DNA from: an uncultured Lachnospiraceae bacterium
Lineage (GTDB): Bacteria > Bacillota > Clostridia > Lachnospirales > Lachnospiraceae
Direction of reading: 5' to 3'
Assembly (NCBI GenBank): GCA_900315505.1
Contig: OMZG01000001.1
Span: 186,001-250,000 of the forward strand
DNA: 64,000 bases
Shown piece by piece: positions 31,745 to 41,758 of the stretch (the first letter of the stretch is position 1; every line of letters starts with the position of its first letter). The notes below the pieces were generated by a model that saw nothing but the letters and a program-made list of their open reading frames with translations, was not told the origin of the DNA and searched no databases. Position numbers and translations under genes: made by a program.

Positions 31745-33187
31745 ATGGAAAAGTATTTTGAAACAAATGTGAATGATGAACTCCACGAAGAATGTGGAGT
31801 ATTTGGTATATATGACCTGGATGGAGAGGATGTAGCGAGCACCATATACTATGGTCTCTTTGCTCTCCAGCATCGTGGTCAGGAAAGCGCTGGTATTGCG
31901 GTTTCTGATACCGATGGTCCGAAGAACAATGTGAGTCTCATCAAGGATATGGGTCTTGCGAATGAGGTCTTTTCCAAGGACAATCTGTCTACTCTTCATG
32001 GTGATATCGGTGTCGGCCATGTCAGGTATTCGACGGCCGGTGAGTCCACAAGAGAAAATGCCCAGCCTATGGTCATCAATTACCTGAAGGGTACTCTGGG
32101 ACTCGCTCATAATGGTAATCTGATCAATGCCAACGAGCTCAAGCAGTATCTGTCGGAGACTGGTGCTATTTTCCAGTCCACTATTGATACCGAGCCTATC
32201 CTGTACCTGATTGCCCGTGAGAGAATTCATTCTGCTACTGTTGAAGAGGCTGTGAATAAGGCCTGCGAGAAGCTCAAAGGTGCTTTCTCGTTCGTTCTTA
32301 TGAGTCCGAGAAAGCTGATTGCCGCAAGAGATCCTCATGGATTCAAGCCGCTTGTGATCGGCAAGCGTGGCAACAGCTATATCTTCACATCTGAGACTGC
32401 AGCTCTTGATACGATTGGGGCTGAGTTTGTCCGCGACGTGAGACCTGGTGAGACTGTCTGGGTGAAGTCAGACGGTGTCCTTCATTCTGATATGTCACGT
32501 GCGCTGCCGCCTGAGAAGCAGGCCAGATGCATTTTTGAGTATATCTATTTTTCAAGGCTGGACTCTTATATAGACGGTGTATCTGTCTACAGTTCAAGGA
32601 TCAAGGCGGGTCGTTTCCTGGCACAGGATTCTCCTGTTGATGCTGATCTCGTGGTAGGTGTTCCGGAATCCGGTAATGCCGCCGCCATGGGATATGCTAT
32701 GGAGTCAGGCATTCCATATGGTACTGCTTTTGTAAAGAACAGCTATGTAGGCCGTACCTTCATCAAGCCTGGCCAGAAGAGCCGTGAGTCATCAGTCAGG
32801 GTGAAGCTCAATGTGCTCCGTGAGGCAGTTGCCGGCAAGCGTGTCATCATGATCGATGATTCGATTGTCCGAGGAACGACTTCAGACAGAATCGTCGGTA
32901 TGCTCAAGGAAGCTGGAGCAACAGAGGTGCACGTACGTATTTCATCGCCTCCCTTCCTGTGGCCATGCTATTTCGGTACAGATATTCCTGTCCGGGAGCA
33001 GTTGATAGCATACAACAGAAGCATAGAAGATATCAGAAAAATAATTGGAGCTGATTCTCTGGCATATCTGTCTATAGACCGCCTTGAGCAGATGGTCGAC
33101 GGACTTGGAATCTGCAAAGGCTGCTTCACAGGCAAGTATCCGCTGGAGCCGCCGAAGGATGATATACGTGGAAGTTATGAGAAATAG
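31745..33187 (+). CDS. purF: Amidophosphoribosyltransferase
   Basis: Commits PRPP to purine synthesis using the glutamine amide. It is 480 residues. A 16-residue propeptide precedes Cys17 (HEECGVFGIYD), the glutaminase nucleophile. The PRPP loop is VIMIDDSIVRGTTS. The cysteines of WPCYFG and CKGCFTGKYP match the Fe-S-containing, oxygen-sensitive Bacillus-type enzyme. No SD is visible upstream of ATG 31745, where a repeat array ends; an in-frame GTG at codon 9 has none either. Coding sequence is otherwise intact. Confidence 0.95.
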   Translation: MEKYFETNVNDELHEECGVFGIYDLDGEDVASTIYYGLFALQHRGQESAGIAVSDTDGPKNNVSLIKDMGLANEVFSKDNLSTLHGDIGVGHVRYSTAGESTRENAQPMVINYLKGTLGLAHNGNLINANELKQYLSETGAIFQSTIDTEPILYLIARERIHSATVEEAVNKACEKLKGAFSFVLMSPRKLIAARDPHGFKPLVIGKRGNSYIFTSETAALDTIGAEFVRDVRPGETVWVKSDGVLHSDMSRALPPEKQARCIFEYIYFSRLDSYIDGVSVYSSRIKAGRFLAQDSPVDADLVVGVPESGNAAAMGYAMESGIPYGTAFVKNSYVGRTFIKPGQKSRESSVRVKLNVLREAVAGKRVIMIDDSIVRGTTSDRIVGMLKEAGATEVHVRISSPPFLWPCYFGTDIPVREQLIAYNRSIEDIRKIIGADSLAYLSIDRLEQMVDGLGICKGCFTGKYPLEPPKDDIRGSYEK

Positions 33188-33261
33188 AATATAGGGGATA
33201 GGACTTAGGGGATAGGGATTGCCTGGTTTATAACCCTAACCCCTAACCCCTAACCCCTAAA
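33187..33261. repeat. Heptanucleotide inverted array, purF–purB gap
   Basis: ATAGGGG-type units (with variant ACTTAGGGG), the spacer ATTGCCTGGTTTAT, then CCCTAAC units. It begins at the purF stop and ends just before the purB SD (AAGGAG). Confidence 0.92.
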
Positions 33262-33280
33262 TCAAGGAGACTAAACAACT

Positions 33281-34732
33281 ATGGGAACAGACGCATACAT
33301 CAGTCCTCTGAGTGAGAGATATGCAAGCAAAGAGATGCAGTATATTTTCTCTGAGGACAAGAAATTCTCTACATGGAGAAAGCTCTGGGTCGCTCTTGCA
33401 GAGACTGAGATGGAGCTCGGACTCTCTGAAAACGGCAAGCCTGTCATCACGCAGGATATGATTGATGAGATGAAGGAGCATATCTACGATATCAATTATG
33501 ATGTCGCCAGAGAGCGTGAGAAGGTAGTCAGACACGACGTGATGAGCCATGTCTATGCATATGGCAAGCAGTGCCCGAAGGCAGCAGGCATCATTCATCT
33601 CGGAGCTACAAGCTGCTATGTAGGTGACAATACAGATGTCATCATCATGCGTGAGGGCCTTCAGCTCGTAAGAAAGAAAGTCCTTAATGTCATAAATGAG
33701 CTTGCAAAGTTTGCAGACAAGTACAAGGATCTGCCAACTCTTGCATTTACCCATTTCCAGCCTGCACAGCCTACGACAGTTGGCAAGCGTGCAACGCTCT
33801 GGTGCAATGAGTTCATGCAGGACCTCGAAGATATCGACTATGTCATTTCCACAATGAAGCTTCTAGGCTCCAAGGGGACCACAGGAACCCAGGCCAGCTT
33901 CATGGAGCTCTTCGATGGAGATGATGAGAAGATAGATCAGATCGACCCGATGATCGCAAAGAAGATGGGCTTCAGGGAATGTGTTCCAGTATCAGGTCAG
34001 ACATATTCGAGAAAGCTTGATACAAGAGTACTCAACGTACTTGCAGGCGTTGCAGCATCAGCTCACAAGATGAGCAATGATATCCGTCTCCTTCAGCATC
34101 TGAAGGAAGTTGAGGAACCATTTGAAAAGAATCAGATCGGTTCATCAGCAATGGCATACAAGAGAAATCCTATGAGAAGCGAGAGAATCGCATCTCTGTC
34201 CAGATATATCATGATCGATGCCTTAAATCCTGCAATTACTTCAGCAACGCAGTGGTTCGAGAGAACGCTTGATGATTCAGCAAATAAGCGTCTTTCAGTA
34301 GCAGAGGGATTCCTGGCAACAGACGGTGTGCTCGACCTTTGCCTCAATGTGGTAGATGGACTTGTCGTATATCCTAAGGTCATTGAGAAGCATCTGATGG
34401 CTGAGCTTCCATTCATGGCAACTGAGAATATTATGATGGATGGAGTGAAGGAGGGCGGAAATCGTCAGGAGCTTCATGAGCGTATCAGAGAGCTCTCAAT
34501 GGAAGCTGGTAAGAACGTCAAGGAAAACGGCGGGGATAATAACCTCTTAGAGCTTATCGCTGCAGATGATGCTTTCCCGCTTGATCTTGATACTCTGAAG
34601 AAGTCAATGGATCCTAAGAAATATATCGGCCGCGCACCTCGTCAGGTCACAAAGTATCTGGAGAATGTAGTTAATCCAGTACTCGAAGCCAATAAGGATG
34701 AGCTTGGAGTTAAGGCTGAGATCAACGTGTAA
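33281..34732 (+). CDS. purB: Adenylosuccinate lyase
   Basis: Releases fumarate from SAICAR and from adenylosuccinate, acting in both halves of purine synthesis. It is 483 residues, the longer clostridial/eukaryote-like form. Visible motifs are SPLSERYASKEMQYIFSE, HLGATSCYVGDNTD, TLAFTHFQPAQPTTVGKR and the signature loop GSSAMAYKRNPMRSE holding the catalytic serine. SD AAGGAG precedes the ATG. It ends the purC–purF–purB group; gdhA then has its own promoter. Confidence 0.96.
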   Translation: MGTDAYISPLSERYASKEMQYIFSEDKKFSTWRKLWVALAETEMELGLSENGKPVITQDMIDEMKEHIYDINYDVAREREKVVRHDVMSHVYAYGKQCPKAAGIIHLGATSCYVGDNTDVIIMREGLQLVRKKVLNVINELAKFADKYKDLPTLAFTHFQPAQPTTVGKRATLWCNEFMQDLEDIDYVISTMKLLGSKGTTGTQASFMELFDGDDEKIDQIDPMIAKKMGFRECVPVSGQTYSRKLDTRVLNVLAGVAASAHKMSNDIRLLQHLKEVEEPFEKNQIGSSAMAYKRNPMRSERIASLSRYIMIDALNPAITSATQWFERTLDDSANKRLSVAEGFLATDGVLDLCLNVVDGLVVYPKVIEKHLMAELPFMATENIMMDGVKEGGNRQELHERIRELSMEAGKNVKENGGDNNLLELIAADDAFPLDLDTLKKSMDPKKYIGRAPRQVTKYLENVVNPVLEANKDELGVKAEINV

Positions 34733-34739
34733 AAATGTA

Positions 34740-34767
34740 TTTACAAGGGAACATTTTGTGCTATAAT
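34740..34767 (+). promoter_or_regulatory. Promoter for gdhA
   Basis: TTTACA (34740–34745), a 16-base spacer and a perfect TATAAT (34762–34767), 55 bases before the gdhA ATG. Confidence 0.8.
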
Positions 34768-34819
34768 ATTAAAGGTTCTAATAAACAATCCCTTTGGAAA
34801 AGGAAAGGAGATTCATTAA

Positions 34820-36178
<1,359 letters not shown>

Positions 36179-36207
36179 TATCTCATATACATAAGAGTTT
36201 TAGAAAG

Positions 36208-36237
36208 ACACCTGTCCGTAAGGGCAGGTGTTTTTTT
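36208..36237 (+). terminator. Strong terminator after gdhA
   Basis: A 10-bp stem ACACCTGTCC / GGGCAGGTGT (one G-U pair) with a GTAA tetraloop leads into seven T residues. Confidence 0.93.
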
Positions 36238-36274
36238 GCGTAGAAGAAATTCAGCGGTACAGAGCAAGGGCTGA

Positions 36275-37621
36275 TCATTTCATTCTTTTCATGATCTTCG
36301 GCTGGCGGATAACGAAGTAGATAGTCACGAGGGTAGAGGCGATGCAGTAGCTTATCGGGTAGCAGAGCAGCAGGAAAGATACGTCCTTACCTGCTGCTAT
36401 GTATGTCCAGATAATTCGAAACACACAGATACAGAGAATATTGGATACCGTCGTGAAGGTGACGTGATTTTCTGCCCTGAGAGCCGAGGAAAGAATCTCT
36501 GAGCAGACGAATACCCAGTAGAATGGTGCTATTACCCTGGAAATGCGCACTCCGATGTCTATCACCTGCTGTGACGTGGTAAACATGGACATGAGGACCG
36601 GTGCTGCTGAGACTACCAGAATGCCTGCTGCCACAGCCAGGACAGCCTCCATACCGAGCACGTCGAGGATGCCACGCTTTATTCTGTCAGGCTTCCCGGC
36701 ACCGTAATTCTGGCCGACGAATGTAGTGATCGCCACGCAGAATGCTTCATCGATCAGCCACCAGAAGGCATCAATTCTGCTGTATGCGGTCCAGGCTGCG
36801 ACAGTATCAGAACCCATGTGGTTGATGGAGGCCTGAAGTATCATATTAGACACGGTAAACATACTTCCTGATATGGCTGTCGGAAATCCGATAGAGAGAA
36901 TATTTGAGAGAATCCGGCGGTTTATGTGCAGCTTCCTGAACGAAAGCCTCATGCCGGGAGTTTTCTTCAGCAGAAGCCAGGTGACGAGAATCGCAGAAAA
37001 GGCCTGTGAGATCACTGTTGCAATCCCGGCACCTATTACACCCTTTTGAAGACCTGCGACAAACCACAGGTCAAGAGCTATATTCAGGCCGCAGCAGGCA
37101 ATCAGGATGTACAGCGGTCTCTTAGAATCACCAATTGCACGGAGAATACCTGAGCCCATGTTGTAGATAAGCGTGAATACAAGTCCTGCCATGAGTATTC
37201 TCACATAGACAAGCGACTGATGGAACAGGTTGTCAGGAGTCTGGAGCAGCATGAGAAGAGGCCCTGCCAGCAGGAAGCTAAACGCGCCGAGTATGATTCC
37301 GCCTACAAGAGAAAAGGTATAGGCAGTATGCAGGGCCTCGTCAGCTCTTTTTCCATCACAAGCACCATACGCCTGGGCAATGATGACAGTGGCACCAGAC
37401 GACAGTCCCATGAAAAAGGTAAATATAAACCCTACTATCTGTCCTGATGAGCCTCCCACGCATGCGAGAGCAATTTTCCCGGAGAATCTCCCTACGACGA
37501 CTGCATCGACTGTATTATATAGAGTCTGGAACACCGCCCCGATGAGTATAGGGAAGAAAAATATGAGTATCTGTTTCCATATCACTCCTGTAGTGATTCC
37601 GTTCTTTCCTTCTGAATTCAT
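36275..37621 (-). CDS. MATE family efflux transporter
   Basis: Multidrug/toxin extrusion-type transporter driven by Na+ or H+; substrate unknown. It is 448 residues with about 12 membrane segments. The N-terminal KQILIFFFPILIGAVFQTLYNTVDAVVVGRFSG is the MATE signature, and the second repeat begins near NILSIGFPTAISGSMFTVSNMILQ. No SD precedes the ATG. A TATAAT ends 7 bases before it, so the mRNA is predicted to be leaderless. It is divergent from a secreted protein and converges with gdhA. Confidence 0.9.
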   Translation of the reverse strand: MNSEGKNGITTGVIWKQILIFFFPILIGAVFQTLYNTVDAVVVGRFSGKIALACVGGSSGQIVGFIFTFFMGLSSGATVIIAQAYGACDGKRADEALHTAYTFSLVGGIILGAFSFLLAGPLLMLLQTPDNLFHQSLVYVRILMAGLVFTLIYNMGSGILRAIGDSKRPLYILIACCGLNIALDLWFVAGLQKGVIGAGIATVISQAFSAILVTWLLLKKTPGMRLSFRKLHINRRILSNILSIGFPTAISGSMFTVSNMILQASINHMGSDTVAAWTAYSRIDAFWWLIDEAFCVAITTFVGQNYGAGKPDRIKRGILDVLGMEAVLAVAAGILVVSAAPVLMSMFTTSQQVIDIGVRISRVIAPFYWVFVCSEILSSALRAENHVTFTTVSNILCICVFRIIWTYIAAGKDVSFLLLCYPISYCIASTLVTIYFVIRQPKIMKRMK

Positions 37622-37628
37622 AAGATAT

Positions 37629-37656
37629 ATTATATATGTTTCATGTAATATTGCAA
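37629..37656 (-). promoter_or_regulatory. Minus-strand promoter for MATE gene, predicted leaderless
   Basis: On the minus strand: TTGCAA (37656–37651), 16-base spacer, TATAAT (37634–37629), then 7 bases to the ATG at 37621. TTGCAA is self-complementary and is also the −35 of the plus-strand promoter. Confidence 0.6.
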
Positions 37657-37679
37657 TTAACCGGCCAATCCGTTACTAT
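37651..37679 (+). promoter_or_regulatory. Plus-strand promoter sharing the same −35
   Basis: TTGCAA (37651–37656), a 17-base spacer and TACTAT (37674–37679), 28 bases before the GTG of the secreted protein. Confidence 0.55.
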
Positions 37680-37707
37680 ATAGCCATGACAAAGGAGGTA
37701 CCTTTTT

Positions 37708-38565
37708 GTGAAAAAAATAATTGGAAAAATAACAGCTGTTATAGCTGTAACAGCAATGGTAATTACTGGTTTCACACCAATAGAGGCTAGAGCTGAGTCA
37801 ACCGGAAGCAATGTATTTGAGATGGATTGTGATGAGGAATATACATCATATGACATCACAGGTGATGGCGTACCAGACAGCATCACCATGGCAATGGGTG
37901 AAAGAGATGAGGATGGAGATGCAAAAGGCTTCACAATAATGATAAATGGCAGTGAATGTTTTGTGTCGACACAGAGGACTTCGTATGCAGAGATGACACT
38001 GATAAAGCTGAAGTCAGGCTCACAGTATCTGTATGTCCGTGATTTCATCGAAAATGATGATTATAACCTCTGCGAGTTCCTAAGATATGATGCCGCAAAT
38101 GATGAGCTGGTAAAGGTATGCAATGCGGATCCGATGGTCAGATTCGGTATACATACGGATTGTGATCCATATTTTGCCAATGGTGCGAAGATATACTGCA
38201 TCGGTGGAGGAATGCTCGATTCCACGGGTGATACGAGTTATGATGTCATATTTACAGAGAAAAATGGGAAGCTCGTATTTTCATCGCTTGATTTCAAGGG
38301 ATTCACTACGATGAAGACAGCTTCGAAAAAGAATAATACAACGAAAAAGCTGACACTTGCACGTAATATGAAGGCATATACGAGCACGGCACTTAAGAAG
38401 ACAAAAACATTTAAGAAGGGCAAAAAGATTACTTTTACTTCAATGATGGTAAAGGGCAGGAATCTCCTGTACGGTTTTAAGGTATCTGGAAAGACTTACT
38501 ATTACAGGCCGGATGACAGAACGGTTGAGAATGATCAGTTCAAAGACGTTATTTTCGCAGGCTGA
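37708..38565 (+). CDS. Secreted protein of unknown function, GTG start
   Basis: 285 residues. A signal peptide (residues 1–30, basic start, hydrophobic core AVIAVTAMVITGF, cleavage probably after EARA) predicts export. YDITGDGVPDSITM at about 50–63 has the spacing of a calcium-binding DxDxDG-like loop as in dockerin or FG-GAP repeats. The C-terminal ~70 residues (KKLTLARNMKAYTST through KTYYYRPDDR) look like a small basic beta domain, possibly SH3-like. The GTG start is backed by AAAGGAGG 9 bases ahead. Function not recognised. RNase H starts 11 bases after the stop. Confidence 0.75.
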   Translation: MKKIIGKITAVIAVTAMVITGFTPIEARAESTGSNVFEMDCDEEYTSYDITGDGVPDSITMAMGERDEDGDAKGFTIMINGSECFVSTQRTSYAEMTLIKLKSGSQYLYVRDFIENDDYNLCEFLRYDAANDELVKVCNADPMVRFGIHTDCDPYFANGAKIYCIGGGMLDSTGDTSYDVIFTEKNGKLVFSSLDFKGFTTMKTASKKNNTTKKLTLARNMKAYTSTALKKTKTFKKGKKITFTSMMVKGRNLLYGFKVSGKTYYYRPDDRTVENDQFKDVIFAG

Positions 38566-38576
38566 TAAGGAGAGAT

Positions 38577-39188
38577 ATGGCAGAGAAAAAACATTTCTAC
38601 GCGGTAAAAAAAGGAAGAAAGACAGGAATCTTCAGAAGCTGGGACGAGTGCAAGAAGCAGGTAACAGGTTTCAAGGGAGCCGTATATAAGGGCTTTGTGA
38701 CTGAGCAGGAAGCGCTTGACTACATGAAGCCGGCAGAGGATGATGCACGTCTTAATGATATACCTGAAGAGAAGATGCTTATCGCTTATGTGGATGGCAG
38801 CTTTTCAAAAGAAAAGCGTAAGTATTCATATGGATGCGTATTCATAAAGCCTGATGACACGATTGAGACAAAGAACGGCAGTGGAAACGATCCACAGGTG
38901 CTTGCAATCCGAAACGTCGGCGGCGAGATGCTTGGAGCCATGAATGCAGCGAAGTACGCTTATGAGAATGGCTATCAGTCTGTTGATATCTGCTATGACT
39001 ACGCAGGCATAGAGATGTGGGCCACAGGCCAGTGGAAGACGAACAATCCGCTGACGAAGCAGTATGCGGACTATATGAAGCGAATGAATCAGAAAATTGT
39101 CATCAGCTTCCACAAGGTGGCCGCGCATACTGGTGTAGAGTACAATGAAATGGCCGACCGTATTGCAAAGGAAGCCATAGGCATTTGA
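38577..39188 (+). CDS. Ribonuclease H with N-terminal viroplasmin domain
   Basis: Cleaves RNA in RNA–DNA hybrids. It is 203 residues. Residues 4–48 form a viroplasmin/hybrid-binding domain (KKHFYAVKKGRKTGIFRSW, then FKGAVYKGF), as in eukaryote-type RNase H1. The RNase H fold follows, with acidic residues visible in IAYVDGSFS, GGEMLGAMNA, ICYDYAGIE and NEMADRIAK (the DEDD set). SD AAGGAG precedes the ATG. Its TGA stop lies inside the −35 box of the tyrA promoter. Confidence 0.92.
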   Translation: MAEKKHFYAVKKGRKTGIFRSWDECKKQVTGFKGAVYKGFVTEQEALDYMKPAEDDARLNDIPEEKMLIAYVDGSFSKEKRKYSYGCVFIKPDDTIETKNGSGNDPQVLAIRNVGGEMLGAMNAAKYAYENGYQSVDICYDYAGIEMWATGQWKTNNPLTKQYADYMKRMNQKIVISFHKVAAHTGVEYNEMADRIAKEAIGI

Positions 39189-39213
39189 AAATCATCTCCT
39201 GTAAAAGTATTAT
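39185..39213 (+). promoter_or_regulatory. Promoter for tyrA–aroA
   Basis: TTGAAA (39185–39190), a 17-base spacer and TATTAT (39208–39213). The TGA within TTGAAA is the RNase H stop codon. Confidence 0.7.
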
Positions 39214-39252
39214 AAATGTTTGTGAATTGTCACTTTTGGAAAGGAAAATAAA

Positions 39253-40353
39253 GTGGATTTCAATCCTAAGAAAATAGTATTTGTAGGCCTGGGGCTGATT
39301 GGCGGTTCTGTAGCGAAGGCAATACATCAGACCTACCCTGATATAAAGCTGTATGCGACAGCCGGACATAAAGAGACTGTAGAGGCAGCACATAATGATG
39401 GTCTTATAGAAAATAGTGAACTTCTCTCTGATGAAAAAATTGCAGATAGTGACGTTGTTTTTTTGTGCTCACCGGTACTTAAAAATATTGAATATCTGTC
39501 AAGGATAAAACCGTATCTGAAGCCTGATACACTGATTACGGATGTCGGTTCGGTAAAGGGTGATATCGCTGCTGAAATCGAAAAGCTCGGACTTTCCGAT
39601 CAGTTCATAGGTGGTCATCCGATGACTGGTTCTGAGAATACAGGATATGCATATTCTGATCCTGCATTCCTTGAGAATGCGTACTATCTGCTGACCTATC
39701 AGAGTGATAAGGCAAAGGAAATCATACCATATTTTGATAAATTCATCTCATCGCTTGGCTCACAGACCATGATACTGAAGCCGGATGAGCATGATCTCGC
39801 AGTTGCAGCAATAAGCCACCTGCCACATGTGATATCAGCTTCACTTGTAAATCTGGTCAGAGATAATAATAAGGATGATCTATTAAAGACTATTGCAGCA
39901 GGCGGATTCAGGGATATCACGAGGATTTCATCCTCGTCTCCTGTCATGTGGGAGAATATATGCCTGTCAAATAAGGATGCTATCCTTAAGATGATAGACA
40001 GCTATGAGGATATTCTGAATGGATTCAGAAAGTCTATTGAAGATGGTGATGGTGCTGTGATAAAGTCGAAGTTCCAGTCAGCCAAGGATTTCCGTGACAG
40101 CCTGCCTGTCAGAAAGTCTGGTATTCTGCCAGCCGACTTCACGCTGTATTCAGATCTGCGGGATGAGCCCGGACAGATTGCAACCGTGGCTACTATTCTT
40201 GCGGCTTCCGGTATTTCAATAAAGAATATCGGGATCATTCATAACCGTGAGTTCGAAGAAGGTGTGCTGCAGATCGAGCTGTATTCAGAGAAGGATTTTG
40301 AGGCGGCGAGAGAGCTGCTTGAGGCACATAGTTATAAGCTTCATATCAGGTGA
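39253..40353 (+). CDS. tyrA: Prephenate dehydrogenase with ACT domain
   Basis: NAD-dependent oxidative decarboxylation of prephenate for tyrosine synthesis. It is 366 residues with a GTG start preceded by GGAAAGGA. The Rossmann motif is VFVGLGLIGGSVAKAI; GGHPMTGSE and a catalytic-region histidine in AISHLPHVISA follow. From about residue 295 an ACT domain (DEPGQIATVATILAASGISIKNIGII) predicts feedback control by an amino acid, most likely tyrosine. Its stop overlaps the longest aroA frame. The pair forms a small aromatic amino acid operon. Confidence 0.94.
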   Translation: MDFNPKKIVFVGLGLIGGSVAKAIHQTYPDIKLYATAGHKETVEAAHNDGLIENSELLSDEKIADSDVVFLCSPVLKNIEYLSRIKPYLKPDTLITDVGSVKGDIAAEIEKLGLSDQFIGGHPMTGSENTGYAYSDPAFLENAYYLLTYQSDKAKEIIPYFDKFISSLGSQTMILKPDEHDLAVAAISHLPHVISASLVNLVRDNNKDDLLKTIAAGGFRDITRISSSSPVMWENICLSNKDAILKMIDSYEDILNGFRKSIEDGDGAVIKSKFQSAKDFRDSLPVRKSGILPADFTLYSDLRDEPGQIATVATILAASGISIKNIGIIHNREFEEGVLQIELYSEKDFEAARELLEAHSYKLHIR

Positions 40354-40358
40354 TAATT

Positions 40359-41621
40359 ATGCATAGAAAAAAACATCTCCGTGGCGAGATAAGAGTACCC
40401 GGAGATAAATCAATATCGCACAGAGGCATCATGCTGGGGTCGCTGGCAGAGGGCGATACTCATCTTCACGGATTTCTGGAAGGTGCAGACTGCCTGTCAA
40501 GTATTGCCTGCTTTCAGAAGATGGGAATTGGGATTGAAAGAGATGGCAGCAATGTGACGATTCACGGAAAAGGTCTTCATGGACTTACAAAGCCATCAGA
40601 AATACTTGATGCCGGTAACAGTGGTACGACCACGAGACTCATGTCAGGCATCCTTGCAGGACAGGATTTTTCATCGACTATCACAGGAGATGATTCTCTT
40701 AGAACCCGTCCGATGAAAAGGGTGATTACACCATTGTCAGAAATGGGAGCTTCGATAAAGTCTCATGACGGCTGTCTGCCGATGACTGTTACAGGCGGTC
40801 ATCTCCACGGCATTGATTATATTTCTCCTGTTGCATCTGCACAGGTGAAGTCATGTGTGCTTTTCGCCGGACTATATGCTGACGGGAAGACTTCTGTCAC
40901 TGAGCCGGCTATTTCAAGGAATCATACTGAACTCATGCTTCGCGGATTCGGTGCTTCTGTAAAGACAGATGAAGAAAAGCATTATGTCGAGGTAGAGCCG
41001 GAGCCGGTTCTTCATGGACAGGATATTACAGTGCCCGGTGATATTTCTTCGGCAGCATATTTTCTAGTGGCAGGACTCATCTGCGAGGATGCAGATATCC
41101 TTGTTAAGAATGTAAATATCAATCCTACCCGCGCAGGAATTCTTAAAGTAATAGAGGACATGGGCGGAAATATTTCCTATATAGACAGAAGAACAGTATC
41201 TGGTGAGGAAGTCGCTGATATCAATGTACGGACCTCAGCCCTTCATGGTACGACTGTAGAGGGAGATATAATCCCGACGCTCATCGATGAGCTGCCGGTG
41301 ATTGCAGTAATGGCTGCCTATGCCGACGGCACGACAGTGATAAGAGACGCAGCAGAACTCAGAGTCAAGGAATCCGACCGCATTGCCACGGTCACAGAGA
41401 ATCTGCGCGCAATGGGTTGCGACATGGCACCGACAGACGACGGCTATATCATAAACGGCGGCCGCCCATTACATGGTGCATCAATCAGGACATACAAGGA
41501 TCATCGCATTGCTATGAGTTTCGCAGTTGCCGCGCTTAATGCAGATGGAGAGACAACTCTTGATGACCCGTCATGTGTGAATATCTCGTATCCGGGGTTC
41601 TTCAGTGTTTTTCCTGATTGA
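40359..41621 (+). CDS. aroA: 3-phosphoshikimate 1-carboxyvinyltransferase (EPSP synthase)
   Basis: Adds enolpyruvate to shikimate 3-phosphate, the sixth shikimate pathway step. It is 420 residues from MHRKKHLRGEIRVPGDKSISHRG. This ATG is favoured over the GTG at 40350, since AGG lies just ahead of it and the family usually starts close to PGDKS. Motifs: PGDKSISHR, DAGNSGTTTRLM, SAQVKSCVLFAGL and the C-terminal RVKESDRIATVTENL. It lies directly after tyrA. A palindrome and a new promoter separate it from leuS. Confidence 0.95.
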   Translation: MHRKKHLRGEIRVPGDKSISHRGIMLGSLAEGDTHLHGFLEGADCLSSIACFQKMGIGIERDGSNVTIHGKGLHGLTKPSEILDAGNSGTTTRLMSGILAGQDFSSTITGDDSLRTRPMKRVITPLSEMGASIKSHDGCLPMTVTGGHLHGIDYISPVASAQVKSCVLFAGLYADGKTSVTEPAISRNHTELMLRGFGASVKTDEEKHYVEVEPEPVLHGQDITVPGDISSAAYFLVAGLICEDADILVKNVNINPTRAGILKVIEDMGGNISYIDRRTVSGEEVADINVRTSALHGTTVEGDIIPTLIDELPVIAVMAAYADGTTVIRDAAELRVKESDRIATVTENLRAMGCDMAPTDDGYIINGGRPLHGASIRTYKDHRIAMSFAVAALNADGETTLDDPSCVNISYPGFFSVFPD

Positions 41622-41648
41622 CATTGATATACGTGATACCTGAGTTGT

Positions 41649-41690
41649 AAAAGGTGAAAAAGGGACCCGTCCCCTTTTTCATCTTTTTTT
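41649..41690 (+). terminator. GGGAC-CC-GTCCCC palindrome acting as terminator after aroA
   Basis: Third copy of the palindrome seen at 12265 and 17471. The stem AAAAAGGGAC / GTCCCCTTTTT is followed by CATC and a run of seven T. It lies between aroA and the leuS promoter, where a terminator is expected. Confidence 0.82.
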
Positions 41691-41696
41691 GTTGCC

Positions 41697-41725
41697 TTGA
41701 CAAAAGAGGCTCCAATGCTTAAAAT
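41697..41725 (+). promoter_or_regulatory. Promoter for leuS
   Basis: TTGACA (41697–41702), a 17-base spacer and TAAAAT (41720–41725), 33 bases before the leuS ATG. The leader is too short for a T-box riboswitch. Confidence 0.88.
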
Positions 41726-41758
41726 CTGAATAATTGTATTTTTTCGATGGAGGAAGAA

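Noticed and set aside
31694..32338. Minus-strand open frame running through the purC–purF array
   Set aside because: Its last residues are only the translated repeat and the rest is antisense to purF.
41622..41758. T-box riboswitch before leuS
   Set aside because: The space after the palindromic terminator is under 70 bases and already holds a consensus promoter; no specifier loop or antiterminator bulge is present.
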